Assembly: GCA_018806915.1 (NCBI GenBank)
Contig: JAGKQI010000094.1
Coordinates: 372,001-436,000, forward strand
Direction: 5' to 3'
Source: Phytophthora colocasiae
Taxonomy: Eukaryota > Oomycota > Peronosporomycetes > Peronosporales > Peronosporaceae
Length of the DNA: 64,000 bases
The notes beneath the pieces were generated by a model that was not told the origin of the DNA, searched no databases, and worked only from the letters and a program-made list of their open reading frames with translations. Both the position numbers and the translations under genes were made by a program. Below, in pieces: positions 43,478 through 53,479 of the stretch; position 1 is the first letter of the stretch, and the number at the start of each line of letters is the position of its first letter.

Positions 43478-44254
43478 CGTCGCTGACGAGAATACACATC
43501 GTCTGCCCAGCTACAGTGATTCAAAGAAGTGTTCTAGACCATCCGATCGCATTGGCCCGTGAAATCAACGCTGGTCCCAACAGGAATGATGTCAGGGCGC
43601 CTACCGCGGATGTGAGTCTCGTGACTCGCTCTCCGTAGGCGAAGATGCAGCTGTGCGCGTCTTTGGGTGTAGGTAGCCGACTAAACCGCAACAATTTCAA
43701 TTTCAATTTTCAACAGGAATGATGTCAAATGCGCCCCAACCTGCGCCGCCAGGATCTCCTCCGCACGGCCCCAGATGCTCGAACAGCTTCTCCACTGCCT
43801 CATCATAAGCCTATTAACACTTGTACACGCCGTTGCAACCCACGTGCTGAGCTCATCAATCTCCGAACGCAGCTCTACCAGATACAAATCCAGGGAGGGA
43901 ATGTCCTTGCCAGTCACCAGCCAACGGATGCCTTCTGCTTACTGCTCTTGCCCTTGATAGCTGGTAGTAGAGAACTGTATTATCTAGTTAAGACAGCACG
44001 CAAAACGCTTCCGGAAGCATATTTCACAAATTTACCTTGCAATAAAAGGTCGTCAAGCCACTAAAATGTGCCCTGCCAGTTGCACTCCGCTCTAGTAAAT
44101 CGCTTGGCGACCAATGGCGGCAAGGAAGACCTCCCGCCATGCTCATCACCGTTCCAGGGGAGAAATCCGCAAACGACACCTATTGGCTAAAACGACGTGA
44201 ATATCACTTTAAAGACGAAAGGGCTTCTAACAAGGTTTTTCTCTGAGGTTTTTC
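43478..44254. other. gene-poor stretch
   Basis: Apart from the possible upstream coiled-coil exon at 43681-43917 (minus), I see no supported gene. Near 44100-44200 the sequence is unique-looking and without ORFs. Confidence 0.3.
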
Positions 44255-44277
44255 TTATCCCAGCAAAGCTGGGATAA
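44255..44277. repeat. perfect hairpin, 10-bp arms
   Basis: TTATCCCAGC, AAA, GCTGGGATAA. It lies after a T-rich stretch. In eukaryotic nuclear DNA this is more likely a transposon end or a remnant than a terminator. Confidence 0.7.
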
Positions 44278-44574
44278 CGGTCGCCGGTGGGTTAAAGCAG
44301 CCCAATTGCACCGAAGTTCAACACTTACAACACCATATGAAGTAGCATGACTGCCCCGAAGCCAGAGTCCCTAAAACGTTGACGAACTTTGCATGGGTGA
44401 GGCGATGCCTTCTCCCAGATGTCCCTGATGCGATGCTCCGAATGCTTTTTGCAGACTGTCTTGTCGTTATCTCTCTCAATCCTAGTACATTCGAAATTGA
44501 GTGAGTGGAGCACACTGCCTTTTCTCATATCCAGCGCTAGATTGGTAGAGTAAGGATGACGACATTTCTTTGGC

Positions 44575-44765
44575 GACGACGAGCAGCAGTCTGACGACGA
44601 GCAGCAGACTGAAGACGAGCAGCAGACTGAAGACGAGCGGCAGGCTGAAGACGAGCAGCAGAATGGAAACGAGCAGCAGACTGAAGACGAGCAACAGACT
44701 AAGACGAGTAGCAGACGACGAGCGGCATACGACGGACGAGCGGACAGCAGACTGAAGACGGGCAA
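44575..44765. repeat. 18-bp minisatellite (GACGAGCAGCAGACTGAA)
   Basis: Eight or more imperfect copies of an 18-bp unit. One plus-strand frame reads as DEQQTE repeats, while other frames give Arg/Ala/Asp or Thr/Ser repeats. The frame is not part of a convincing gene. Confidence 0.75.
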
Positions 44766-45250
44766 GAGAAGAAGAAGATGCGACGAGCGGGCCGAGTTGA
44801 AGAATGAGACCTGCTGACGCGGAATCCAGGTTCACGACCCGTCGATCGAAGATCATAATACTTGAAGAGCCGCAGACGATTCGCTGGGTACACAGTGGAC
44901 GGCTAGCAGGACGCTATGGTGGGTGCAAGGCGGTAGCAGTAGAGGTCAGTTTAAGATTTGCCGAGTAGCTAGAAGAGCTATCGATCGAGTAGTAGTAGTG
45001 TCGGCATTGGCGCTGACTGCGAAAAAACTAAGTGAGGAAGAGAGGCGTATTGGCGGTCGTAGGTTCCGGAGTTGCGTCGGGTGTGACAGGACACGGGTAT
45101 CAGCAGCCCCATAGGACCCTTGCTCGTGGTATCAGCAGCCCACAAAAAGATAAAGAGGTATCAGCAGCCGGGTTTGGCAAAGATCCCGACGTTTCTCTTT
45201 ATTGCCGCACTCAGACGTGATAATTATCTTCTACAGACTACTATATATTC
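44766..45250. other. repeat-flanking region with three copies of a primer-site-like word
   Basis: GGTATCAGCAGCC occurs at 45096-45108, 45128-45140 and 45157-45169. It resembles the TGGTATCAGAGC primer-binding word of many LTR elements but is repeated and not next to a proven LTR. No gene is supported. Confidence 0.4.
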
Positions 45251-46553
45251 GATATTAAGTGCATTTTAGGGTCTGTTGGAGTTAAGTTCCTCGGGTGACA
45301 CCTTTGATCGGGGTGAAGCTCGTGGTCGGGTGTGGTGGTGACGAACTACGACACTAGCGGAAGAGAAAGCTTACCGTATGTGGCAATCGCTATGACCTCC
45401 ATGGAGATTTTTTTTCTCAGCGGCGTTATTTGGTGGCTACTACTATTCTCCAAATCGAATGATTTCAAATTGAAAGCATGGAACGCTCTCATTCTTTGGC
45501 GTCCTTTCTGAAATTGGGTTTCATGCAACGTGGAGACTCCAAAACAATGCAAACTTTCGTGAAACTTGAGCATGTTATGATCTGATCACAGACATTGTCA
45601 ATTCATGCAGTTGAGAGTGACATTAATGGAGCCGTAGTCGCTGCAACTCTTCGGCAGTTTTCGCTTCACCTACTTCACCTCCTCCTGAATTCCTCGTACA
45701 TAATGGTGAGTTGATTTCATAAATAAGTTTAAGAATAGTGCAATTAAATAAGTAACTGAGTTTTCAATAAAAATATGTATTATTGTCTTCGCTCAACTTC
45801 CAATACAATTCGATATTGGGTCAATAATTTACAATAAATGCACACTCATAACTTTTACCACAGATAACTTCGCGAAATCAAACCCGCTACGTCATTTAAA
45901 ATCACTGGTTCAGCGTGTTCGAACACTTCTTGCTTTGGAAACTAGCAGTCGATCATAATCTAATTGTTTTGTTTAGTTATTATTACTGACAAAGGATGCT
46001 ACTTGAAGGACTAAAATGAATCGTACTTTTGAAGACCAGCATGTCAGCTATGCTATGTATGTTGAAACTCTGTCATCGGCTTCTTATTGATGAAGAAGAA
46101 GCAAAAGAAAAAAGTGGATCGCTTTGCGGCAGACCGTTTTCCCGTCTATAAGTAATCAGTTTTTAGTTGGCACAGCGAGAAGTCCGATAACTGCTAATCA
46201 ACGAAAGAAAAAGCTAATGTACAACAGAACTAAACATTTGAGAGTCTTGCAGCATACTTCAAGAAGTATTTCTTCAGCTCTAGAATACTCCTCACAATGG
46301 GAGACCTGCTATCAAGTGAAAAAAAATGGCTTGGAGTTAAAACCTCTGCAAGCAGATAGGTCAAGTATCCCGGTGGTTCAGTTGATATAGGTATTTCTTC
46401 AAAAGTAATGGGGACATTATTGACACAGCTCAAACTTTACCTCTTTGCTGACCCGATTCGGAGTAGTTCTACATAGCGACAATATGGCTTCTTGGAATTT
46501 TAGCCCGTGTATTGCTTCTCATTAACTGATAAACGCCAGAGCACCTTTCTCCT
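45251..46553. other. A-T rich gene-free stretch
   Basis: About 1.3 kb of A-T rich DNA upstream or downstream of the effector candidate, with only short chance ORFs. No transposon end was identified. Confidence 0.4.
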
Positions 46554-46982
46554 CTACGATCCAACGGCCTTCGTCATCGCCTTCGTGAAATCCTCAGGAC
46601 CAACCGCGCGGAATTGCTGGTACAACTTTAACAGCGACAGCATCTCATCCATGTTTAACGCCTCTTTTCTTAGAAATGCCATCAAACCAGGCACACCAGC
46701 ATCATCAAAACCCTTGAACAAGTTGACCAAAACCTTTAAATTGGCTTTGTCGTCGAGCTTGGAGAGACTCGGTAGAGCTCGTTCTTCTTCTTCCTCCTCC
46801 TCCTCTTCATCGAAATATCTGTTGTCGGAGCCCCGAAGAACCCTTCCACCGGCAACACCACCATTGCGAAGGGGGTCCGCCGAATTCGAAATCGCGAGAT
46901 TAGCCGGGCTTGAACTTGCTGTAGCATCACTGCTAGAGAAGAGGGTAGTCGCAATCACGAAGAGGAGAAACGTCAAGCGCAT
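46554..46982 (-). CDS. RXLR-dEER effector candidate
   Basis: A 142-residue protein from the ATG at 46982. Residues 1-20 are a strong signal peptide (LTFLLFVIATTLFSSSDA). RVLR at residues 47-50 is a canonical RXLR motif. It is followed by FD and nine Glu then Arg (residues 57-68), an expanded dEER motif. The remaining 74 residues are mainly helical (LVNLFKGFDDAGVPGLMAFL, then LLKLYQQFRAVGPEDFTKA) and may form a single WY-like bundle, though the Trp is missing. By family knowledge it would be secreted during plant infection and act inside host cells; its target is unknown. The frame is intact, with simple A-T rich flanks and no close neighbours, as is usual for effectors in gene-sparse regions. 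Confidence 0.88.
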   Translation of the reverse strand: MRLTFLLFVIATTLFSSSDATASSSPANLAISNSADPLRNGGVAGGRVLRGSDNRYFDEEEEEEEEERALPSLSKLDDKANLKVLVNLFKGFDDAGVPGLMAFLRKEALNMDEMLSLLKLYQQFRAVGPEDFTKAMTKAVGS

Positions 46983-48296
46983 GATTCTGGTACAGTACTT
47001 AGAGTCGTGGTTTGGTTAGTGTGGTAAGGAGCAGATTGAGAAGTGAGAACCGTACAGACCGACCGCAAAACAGGTTGATCAGGGATCCCATCTTACTGAC
47101 TAACCCCGTAATTTACCTCCAGCATTTCAAAACACAATACCTGTACAAAAACAACTGCAGTTCACACAATTACCGTAACGATACAGCGAATTTAATTGGA
47201 ATTTAAATCCCAGATTTAAGACAAGAAAACTCAAAGAGCGGGAAATCGCGTGTTGATTATGAAGATACATGCTTACGGGTCATTGTAGTAAACGCATCAA
47301 ATCTTGCTCGAAACGCCGTGCCGGGTAACGCAACATCTACCAGCAAACTGATACTTGAAGTATTCTCTCAGCCTGAAGGGCTGAGTTCTCTCAGCCTGAA
47401 GGGCTGAGAGTATAACGGGCTTTTTCGCCTTTAGAAACGTTTCTGTTGTACTTGGGGCCTTGCAGTTGAATTTGGGAGCAAAATTCAGGTTTTTCGGTGG
47501 TGGTAAGGTGCAGAGTGGACAGTGTTTTGTGTGGCAGGTGCCTCGCATGGGACGCCTTTTGGTATATCTGAAAGTGGCAAACGTAGATAAAGCCTTCCTC
47601 GATAATTTTGCGTGTATCTTTTCGTACCTTGTCAGTTAAATTCGGTAGTTTATCGGCTAAAGTTAATAGAACATCTATGAGATCCGTTTATCAATTAGAA
47701 ACTACACTTTGTTGAAGTGCGACGGTTCGACGGTTGCTCGAATAAGTAGCGCACGAATTTATCGCAAAAGTATACAAAGGCCTCGTTTTGACCAATGAGG
47801 GTCAATTACTAAATATGGTAGTCAAACCTCTTCTCTTGAGTATGCTCTACTGACTGGGTGCTGTGGTACTGTACCATTTCTATAAAACTGATATGTACCA
47901 TTTCTAGAAGGCACATCAGTGCGGGAAGTAGCAGCACAAGTGCTGGCACCTTTTGGAGGTTCTCCCTGTACAGGATCTCCATGCATTATTGTGGGGTTGG
48001 GCGCTTGTAGAGGTGGCTATTCCTGCTGCATTATGAAGACCGTCTTTGTAGTGTGCAGGCTCTCGGTGTGGCACGGTGTTTTTGGTGAGAGGATGCTGCT
48101 TTAGAGCTCGGATCTAAACGCACTGTGGAGTACGCTGTATTATGGGCTTTCGCTACATGACTACAGCTATATGATTGTTTTTGCTGTGGAGGTTCATGGT
48201 GAGCGATGCGAGTTTGATTCTGGACCATGTATGCCTTGTGGAGGCGTTAGATGTTGAAGGTGTTGATTTATGGCGTAGAGCGCTGTGCTGTGGACA
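46983..48296. other. gene-free stretch with tandem hairpins
   Basis: About 1.3 kb between the effector candidate and the Kelch pseudogene. It holds the 23-bp tandem hairpin unit at 47363-47408 and no supported gene. ORFs are short and without domains. Confidence 0.4.
47363..47408. repeat. two perfect 23-bp tandem copies, each a small hairpin
   Basis: The unit contains CTCAGCCTGAAGGGCTGAG: stem CTCAGCC/GGCTGAG with a short loop. The two units abut at 47385/47386. Confidence 0.85.
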
Positions 48297-49737
48297 ATGA
48301 CATCCGAAGGCATCGAACAGGCATCATGGGAGGCTGTTCCGTGTGTTAACGCCCGAGAAGCGCCTTTAATCGGCTCCGGACACGCTTGCGCCGTTCGCAA
48401 AGACTCCCTCTACGTCTTCGGAGGTGAGAAGAACTTGTAGACCTTCAGAGGGCGGAACATCGACGTCCTAAACTGACCGATCGTGTGTTGTGTATTAGAG
48501 CGCAACCTTCCCGTGGTTCCAGCACGCAGCAGCTCAGTGATCCGTCCGTCTAACAGCTTCTATGAGTTTAACTTCGCCCGTAAGGAGTGGTCTACAGTCT
48601 CCGGCAATGGATTGGCTCCGAGTCAGCGTAAGAGTCACTCCGCAGTAGTCTACAAGGACTCGTTCTTTGTTTTCGGTGGCTATGACGGCGATAGACGTCT
48701 GAACGACTTCTTCTCGTACAACTTCCGTAAGTGGCTAGTAAAACTGAGCATGAGTTGACCAGAGCTGACATTATGATACAGTGACGCAGACTTAGACCAA
48801 TGTATTTGTCAATGCTGGACAGCAGCCAACGCCGAGATACGGCCACGCTGCTGTGGTGTATGGTATGTGGTGTTCGTTTGCACGACAATCGAGTAAATTC
48901 TAATGGGTATGCTGTTAGACAATGCCATGTACATCTTTGGAGGAAGTGACAGTCACTATGACCGCAAATCAATGTCGAGGCGAAGCTCCAGCGAATACGG
49001 CAGACTGGACTCTGGCCGTCACGTTAATGACATGCACTCGTTTAACTTGGGTGCGTGGTAGCAGAGGATCGTAAAGTTTGTTTGACGTATTAACGGTTCT
49101 CTCTTTTCCGTGTTGCCAGAAACGAATTCATGGTCGCTGATTCGTACCACTGGAGAAGTGCCGTACCCTCGGTAAGGTTACCACACGGATATTCAAACAA
49201 ATTGAAAAGACTAACACTTGTTTGACAGGGAGGGAGCTTCTATGATAGTGTACAAGCAGAACTGCCTGTTGTTCGGAAGATATGACCATGATCTCGGTTA
49301 TCTCAATGACGTACATGTCTTCAATTTCGGTATGCATGTCCTAAACTTAATCAACTCGGATCCAAATATTCACTGTTTGCTATTTTACAGAGAACCACGT
49401 GTGGTCGAGTCTGGAGGCCAAGGGTACGGCGCCTACAGGTTGCCACCACCCGCTTGTGTCGTTGCACAACGATTCTTTGGTTGTGTTTGGCGGGAAAACC
49501 GATCCGAACCTGTACATGCTTGATCTCGGTACGCGTTCACCGCACGGACTCGCCGATGAAGGAGATAGTGTCATACCGTACGTTCGTGTGCTACAACGGT
49601 GTCTGTTAGTTACTCTTGAAGCGGACGATGTGGAAATAGGCGCTGTCAGCTCTGGTTGTGATGCAACAGTTTTCATTTGTTGGATCTGTAGACTAACGTC
49701 TGGTTGCGTGGCAGTGTGATTATTTGTGGCATGAGGT
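48297..49737 (+). pseudogene. multi-exon Kelch-repeat protein gene with an in-frame stop
   Basis: Exons joined by small GT-AG introns give successive Kelch blades. Exon 1 (48297-48423) has SGHACAVRKDSLYVFG. Exon 2 (48499-48726) has SNSFYEFNF and SHSAVVYKDSFFVFGGYDGD. Exon 3 (48782-48862) has PTPRYGHAAVVY. Exon 4 starts at 48919 with NAMYIFGGSD and runs to DMHSFNL. Later exons near 49121-49170, 49229-49330 and 49391-49529 have LVSLHNDSLVVFGGK and NLYMLDLG. In exon 3 a TAG at 48793-48795 stands where Kelch blades usually have Trp, so the product would be truncated after about 120 residues. Exon 2 has also lost part of the blade after VFG. The 3' end is approximate. Kelch propellers bind partner proteins, but no other domain is visible here. 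Confidence 0.7.
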
Positions 49738-49821
49738 GACTTTCGAAACTCGACGCGGGTGAAAAAAAAACCCGAGAATGTTATCAAGCGAGTGCCGCCA
49801 AGAACACTGGCTAACAGCATC

Positions 49822-50676
49822 CTAAAGTTGATGGGCTACGCATTTGCAGTCAAAGAGTTCTCGGTAGGAACGCCTGTAGGTACACGTAAGCTCTTGAAGT
49901 GCGGGGATATCTTGAACAGAAAATATTCCCAGACGTCTGGAATTGGACCAGTTGAATTCGTACATGGCACAGTTGGCTTGACACGAATGGTTTATGAATC
50001 GGCTTTTGTTTCCACACAGCAAGGCATCCACGTACACTTTGGTACCCCTGCTGGATTTCGCCTTCGACCGAAACTCAGCTTGGTACCTTCGGTCTTCCCG
50101 AGAAGTGGCGTCTTCTGCAATCAATATCTCACCGACATACTCGATGATGAAGGACCCTTTCGGAATGTTGTTGTCAGAGACAATCCCAAGCCCCGCCCGT
50201 GTTTGTATAATGTCAAGTGGGTACCGAGGCAAAAATCGATTGCCGCATCCTGGGCCAATGGAACAGTTCGAGCTGTCACACACGTTGGCTGTGTTGACGT
50301 TAATGCAGGAGCTGGTAACATAACTCCCAGAGTCAGAAACACATGAAACCTCGCACAGACATTTCTCTCCTCGGTAATCCGGTTTGGACATTACAGGGTA
50401 GGGCTGCGATGTCGAGAAGACGCTTCGGTCAATTGGGACGATGCTATCTGGCCATGCCTCCGGGATTACCACATCATAGTTGCCTCCGACGGCAGGGAGA
50501 GTACCCGCAGCTACACAATGATGGTGGAAATGATTCAATGTGTCGAGGATCTCTGGATTGCGAGGTTGATTCTGGTTGGTGGGAATGAAAAGCCGTCTCC
50601 AGTTCGTTTCGCGTTGATTTCGCGGTTCAAATGGACGATTGAGTGTCTGCTTTGGCGTGTTGTGTGAATGAAGCAT
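49822..50676 (-). CDS. SET-domain histone lysine methyltransferase-like protein
   Basis: A 284-residue intact frame from the ATG at 50676. An N-terminal region of about 100 residues lacks a domain. A Cys-rich AWS/pre-SET region follows (CLCEVSC, CDSSNCSIGPGCGNRFL). The SET domain follows, with TRAGLGIVSDNNIPKGSFII, EYVGEIL, the SAM-binding and catalytic NKSRFINHSCQANC, and GIFSVQDIPALQELTCTY. It ends with a short FDCKC post-SET piece. The arrangement is that of the SET2/ASH1 group acting on histone H3. The final catalytic Tyr is present in TCTYR, though the usual ELTFDY is changed. No chromatin reader domain is attached. It is close to the decayed DOT1-like gene, and such genes are often scattered among oomycete transposons. 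Confidence 0.82.
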   Translation of the reverse strand: MLHSHNTPKQTLNRPFEPRNQRETNWRRLFIPTNQNQPRNPEILDTLNHFHHHCVAAGTLPAVGGNYDVVIPEAWPDSIVPIDRSVFSTSQPYPVMSKPDYRGEKCLCEVSCVSDSGSYVTSSCINVNTANVCDSSNCSIGPGCGNRFLPRYPLDIIQTRAGLGIVSDNNIPKGSFIIEYVGEILIAEDATSREDRRYQAEFRSKAKSSRGTKVYVDALLCGNKSRFINHSCQANCAMYEFNWSNSRRLGIFSVQDIPALQELTCTYRRSYRELFDCKCVAHQL

Positions 50677-50761
50677 GGTTGCGGAGGTGAAGCAAAATGG
50701 ATTGTGGCGATTGGTAGTAGCCCCGATACAAAAACAGATTGCTTTGAGCTAGCCAATATTT

Positions 50762-51126
50762 TCACGACTTCTATGGAGGTTTCACGGATGCGCTCGGAAA
50801 CTATGGTGCATGCCTAATAGCTACGTTTGAGAGCACGGACCTTGCGCGGCAGCCGCTTATGCTGAGTTGTATGGAATCAAAGTGCCGTTGGATACGATCG
50901 TTTCGATTTACTAGGCGACGTTGGCTATGTTTTGAGCTCAATACTTCCATGACACTTCTATGAAGGTTTCAAGGATTCATTCGGAAACTATGGTGCATGC
51001 CTAATATATGTAGCTACGTTTGAGAGCACGCACCTTGAGCGGCAGCCGCTTATGCTGAGTTGTATGGAATCAAAGTGCCGTTGGATACGATCGTTTCGAT
51101 TTACTAGCCGACGTTGGCTATGTTTT
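50762..51126. repeat. ~170-bp tandem duplication
   Basis: The segment from about 50762 to 50933 is repeated at about 50950-51126 with high identity. Shared runs include GGAAACTATGGTGCATGCCT and CGGCAGCCGCTTATGCTGAG. The second copy has a short insertion (ATATGT). It lies directly upstream of the next gene and may contain its promoter twice. Confidence 0.85.
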
Positions 51127-51205
51127 GGCTTGAAATGTGGTTTAGCGAGACAGACTCGGTGTTCTCGAGTCGCCGTCGCTGAGCTCGCACTTTCCGATTT
51201 GGCCC

Positions 51206-52009
51206 ATGCCGTCGACATTGGAGCTACTGCGAGCTGAACGAGAAGCGCAAGATGCAGAGGATGCTCGACCGCCTTTTGCCAGCGTTGATTCTCTCCGCTC
51301 TTTCATCGTAGATGAAAACCCGGCTTTGATCAACAACGTGGCACTAGAAATGTGTTGGCTTGGTTCTAAGGAGTACGAAAAGTTTTACAGTGCCGAATTG
51401 ATCAACCGTGAGGACGAACAAGACTTCCCTTCCGTCGTGGAAGCCTTCAAGGCTCTCGACCCAGCTCGGCGCAGCAAATGTGTCTTTGTTCTTACTATCT
51501 GGAAGAACTACGACGGAAAGCTCAATCACATTGATTACCGCCCTGGACTAAGCTACCGTTTCGACAAGGTCCACTCGCTAAAGTTGAACTACGGAAACCC
51601 GGTCGGTAGTATGCAAATCCGCGAGCGGCTCCGCGCGGATCCACTTCCTCCGCTACTCCCCCTTATTGCGAATCAGTCCCAGGACACTCCATCACTGGGG
51701 CAAATACCGGCTGCTGTCATGAGCCAAGCAAGTGAAAGTTCTTCACCCCACACGCCTGATGAACCTTTGTGGGCATCTCCGCAATCAAAGGCAGCGAGCC
51801 AAAAAACTGGTGTTAGTCGAAACACGGGTGAGGCAAAGGCTACAGCCAGTAATAACAGTGTACCGCGCGTGTCTCCGGCTGCAAAAATGCCAAAACGCAA
51901 GACGCCAACAAGATCCGGTGATGAGAAGGCAACCCCGTTGGAGTCACCACGGAAGCGTCCGCGGGGGAGGGAACCAAAAGAGTTGTTCCCAAGTTCGGAA
52001 GACAACTAA
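51206..52009 (+). CDS. hypothetical protein with basic nuclear-type C-terminus
   Basis: A 267-residue intact frame, ATG at 51206. An initiator-like GCACTTTCCGATTT lies about 20 bases before it. Residues 1-150 look folded, with the distinctive segments NNVALEMCWLGSKEYEKFYS and CVFVLTIWKNYDGKLNHIDY. The C-terminal 110 residues are Ser/Pro/Lys-rich and disordered, with two basic clusters (KMPKRKTPTR, SPRKRPRGRE) that could act as nuclear localisation signals. No family is recognised. It may be a host gene or a transposon accessory protein. The full-length frame and upstream tandem repeat argue that it is or was recently expressed. Confidence 0.55.
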   Translation: MPSTLELLRAEREAQDAEDARPPFASVDSLRSFIVDENPALINNVALEMCWLGSKEYEKFYSAELINREDEQDFPSVVEAFKALDPARRSKCVFVLTIWKNYDGKLNHIDYRPGLSYRFDKVHSLKLNYGNPVGSMQIRERLRADPLPPLLPLIANQSQDTPSLGQIPAAVMSQASESSSPHTPDEPLWASPQSKAASQKTGVSRNTGEAKATASNNSVPRVSPAAKMPKRKTPTRSGDEKATPLESPRKRPRGREPKELFPSSEDN

Positions 52010-53107
52010 GATACTGGAATGAGGAGTCACAGGGATGTGCATTGCTACGAGAAACCCCTGTTGTATTGTGTCGAAACTTAAAAAAAAAATTAGTAGCGTC
52101 AGGGCTGTATGGTATCAATTGGAAATAATTGAGGAAAAATGATGGCCTTCAAAAGTTTGCTCGTTAATAACTGAAATGGATACGACTATCAGCTCGCGAT
52201 TTGATGGAAGGATACCATTGAGCTCATCTAGTAGCAACTGAGTGTCTGCCAGGATATTGCAAGAAGTGCTGATGAGGTAAATGTTCTGAAACAACAGTAT
52301 GTACTACGTAGGTATGATGCTTTGTATGGACCAGAAGACGATAACACGGCTTAGCTTTTACCGGACCGGAGAAGAGCGAAGTTTTAATATTTGCGAAGAG
52401 CGAAGCATTGACATGGCTTCAACTTTTGCCGTTTCGGAGAAGTTTACTTTTTGGAAGGATACCGATGTATAAATTTGCTTGGCGTGTGACCATTTGTGCA
52501 GACATGGGAAGCAGTGCAACTAGTACTAGACCATTGAAATTTATGGGCAACTCACCTACGTTGAATATCTGTCGTAATACGGCAGGTAATTTTCATAAAT
52601 GGCAAAAGACTTGAAATAGTTAAGCTTATTTTTGAACGAACGGAAATGGCTGTACGATAGAAGATGGTTATATTTCGAACGGTATCTTTGCTTCGAAGTG
52701 GGGATAGCTAACTTCAACAAAGCAAAACGGTGATGGTCCTTGCTGTTGAATGTTGACTTGATGTTGAATGTTGATGATCCTTGATGACAAGGTTACGGTG
52801 ATAAAGTGGGAGAAACGAATGCTAGACACATGATGGGGAATATACTTGCTGATGGTGGTGCTAAGCGTTTAGAGTTCCCTGACTTGGTGGGGAACAACCA
52901 GCGGGCTCTCGAATGTGATAACGATTGGCTCGAATTTTTACTTCTTTTGCGGACACCATGCTTAAAGCTTCGTAAAGTCACTTCCAAGATATTTCACTGA
53001 ACCGAAGGTGGTAATAATGTTTCCTAATGGAATCGTTTTGAAAAAATGCGACACGTTTAAATGATGGACGATCGTGGGAAGCTGGACGATGCCTTTCACT
53101 TTTACAC
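52010..53107. other. gene-free, A-T rich stretch
   Basis: About 1.1 kb. Short ORFs only, with local direct repeats such as TTGAATGTTGA. No transposon end was identified, although the 5' end of the Helitron could lie here. Confidence 0.35.
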
Positions 53108-53479
53108 ATGTCGGCAAAGAAAAGGAAAATCAGCAGGAAAGATTTAGCTCTGACAGATGACGATAGCTTCCGGACGTCTTTATCCACTGAAGAGAGACAA
53201 GCGGGCCGAGTGCAAAACAACACAACAGACAATGTGTCGTACGACGTTCTCGGCGAAATTACTCCTGGGAATCCGTTCTTCGAGAATACTGCTGTGAAAG
53301 CATGGTATAGTGGGGCATCCCAAGGGGCCTTGGTAATGGGTGCCCAGCGATCGCAAGGGCATGTGCTAGATAATGCGTCTGCAGCACTGGCACCACCAGC
53401 AACAAGTGACGAAGCGTCTTCAAAGGAACGTGAACAGGAATCCAAGTTGATAGACGACGATTTGTATGGAATGACCTAA
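53108..53479 (+). CDS. hypothetical 123-residue ORF upstream of the Helitron
   Basis: ATG at 53108, TAA at 53477-53479. A basic N-terminus (SAKKRKISRKD) precedes a polar, Ala/Ser/Glu-rich sequence. No domain is recognised. It could be a first exon: downstream, in other frames, further readable pieces follow (QEEYLRW then KELVARQALIERVYRLYEDV near 53636-53730, separated by a TAG). Confidence 0.3.
   Translation: MSAKKRKISRKDLALTDDDSFRTSLSTEERQAGRVQNNTTDNVSYDVLGEITPGNPFFENTAVKAWYSGASQGALVMGAQRSQGHVLDNASAALAPPATSDEASSKEREQESKLIDDDLYGMT

Noticed and set aside
44255..44277. Hairpin as a transcription terminator
   Set aside because: There is no gene ending just before it, no U-run after it, and such terminators are not used by nuclear polymerase II.
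44325..44856. Leu/Ser/Val-rich ORFs over the 18-bp repeat as signal-peptide or membrane proteins
   Set aside because: They are translations of a minisatellite in different frames, with no non-repeat support.
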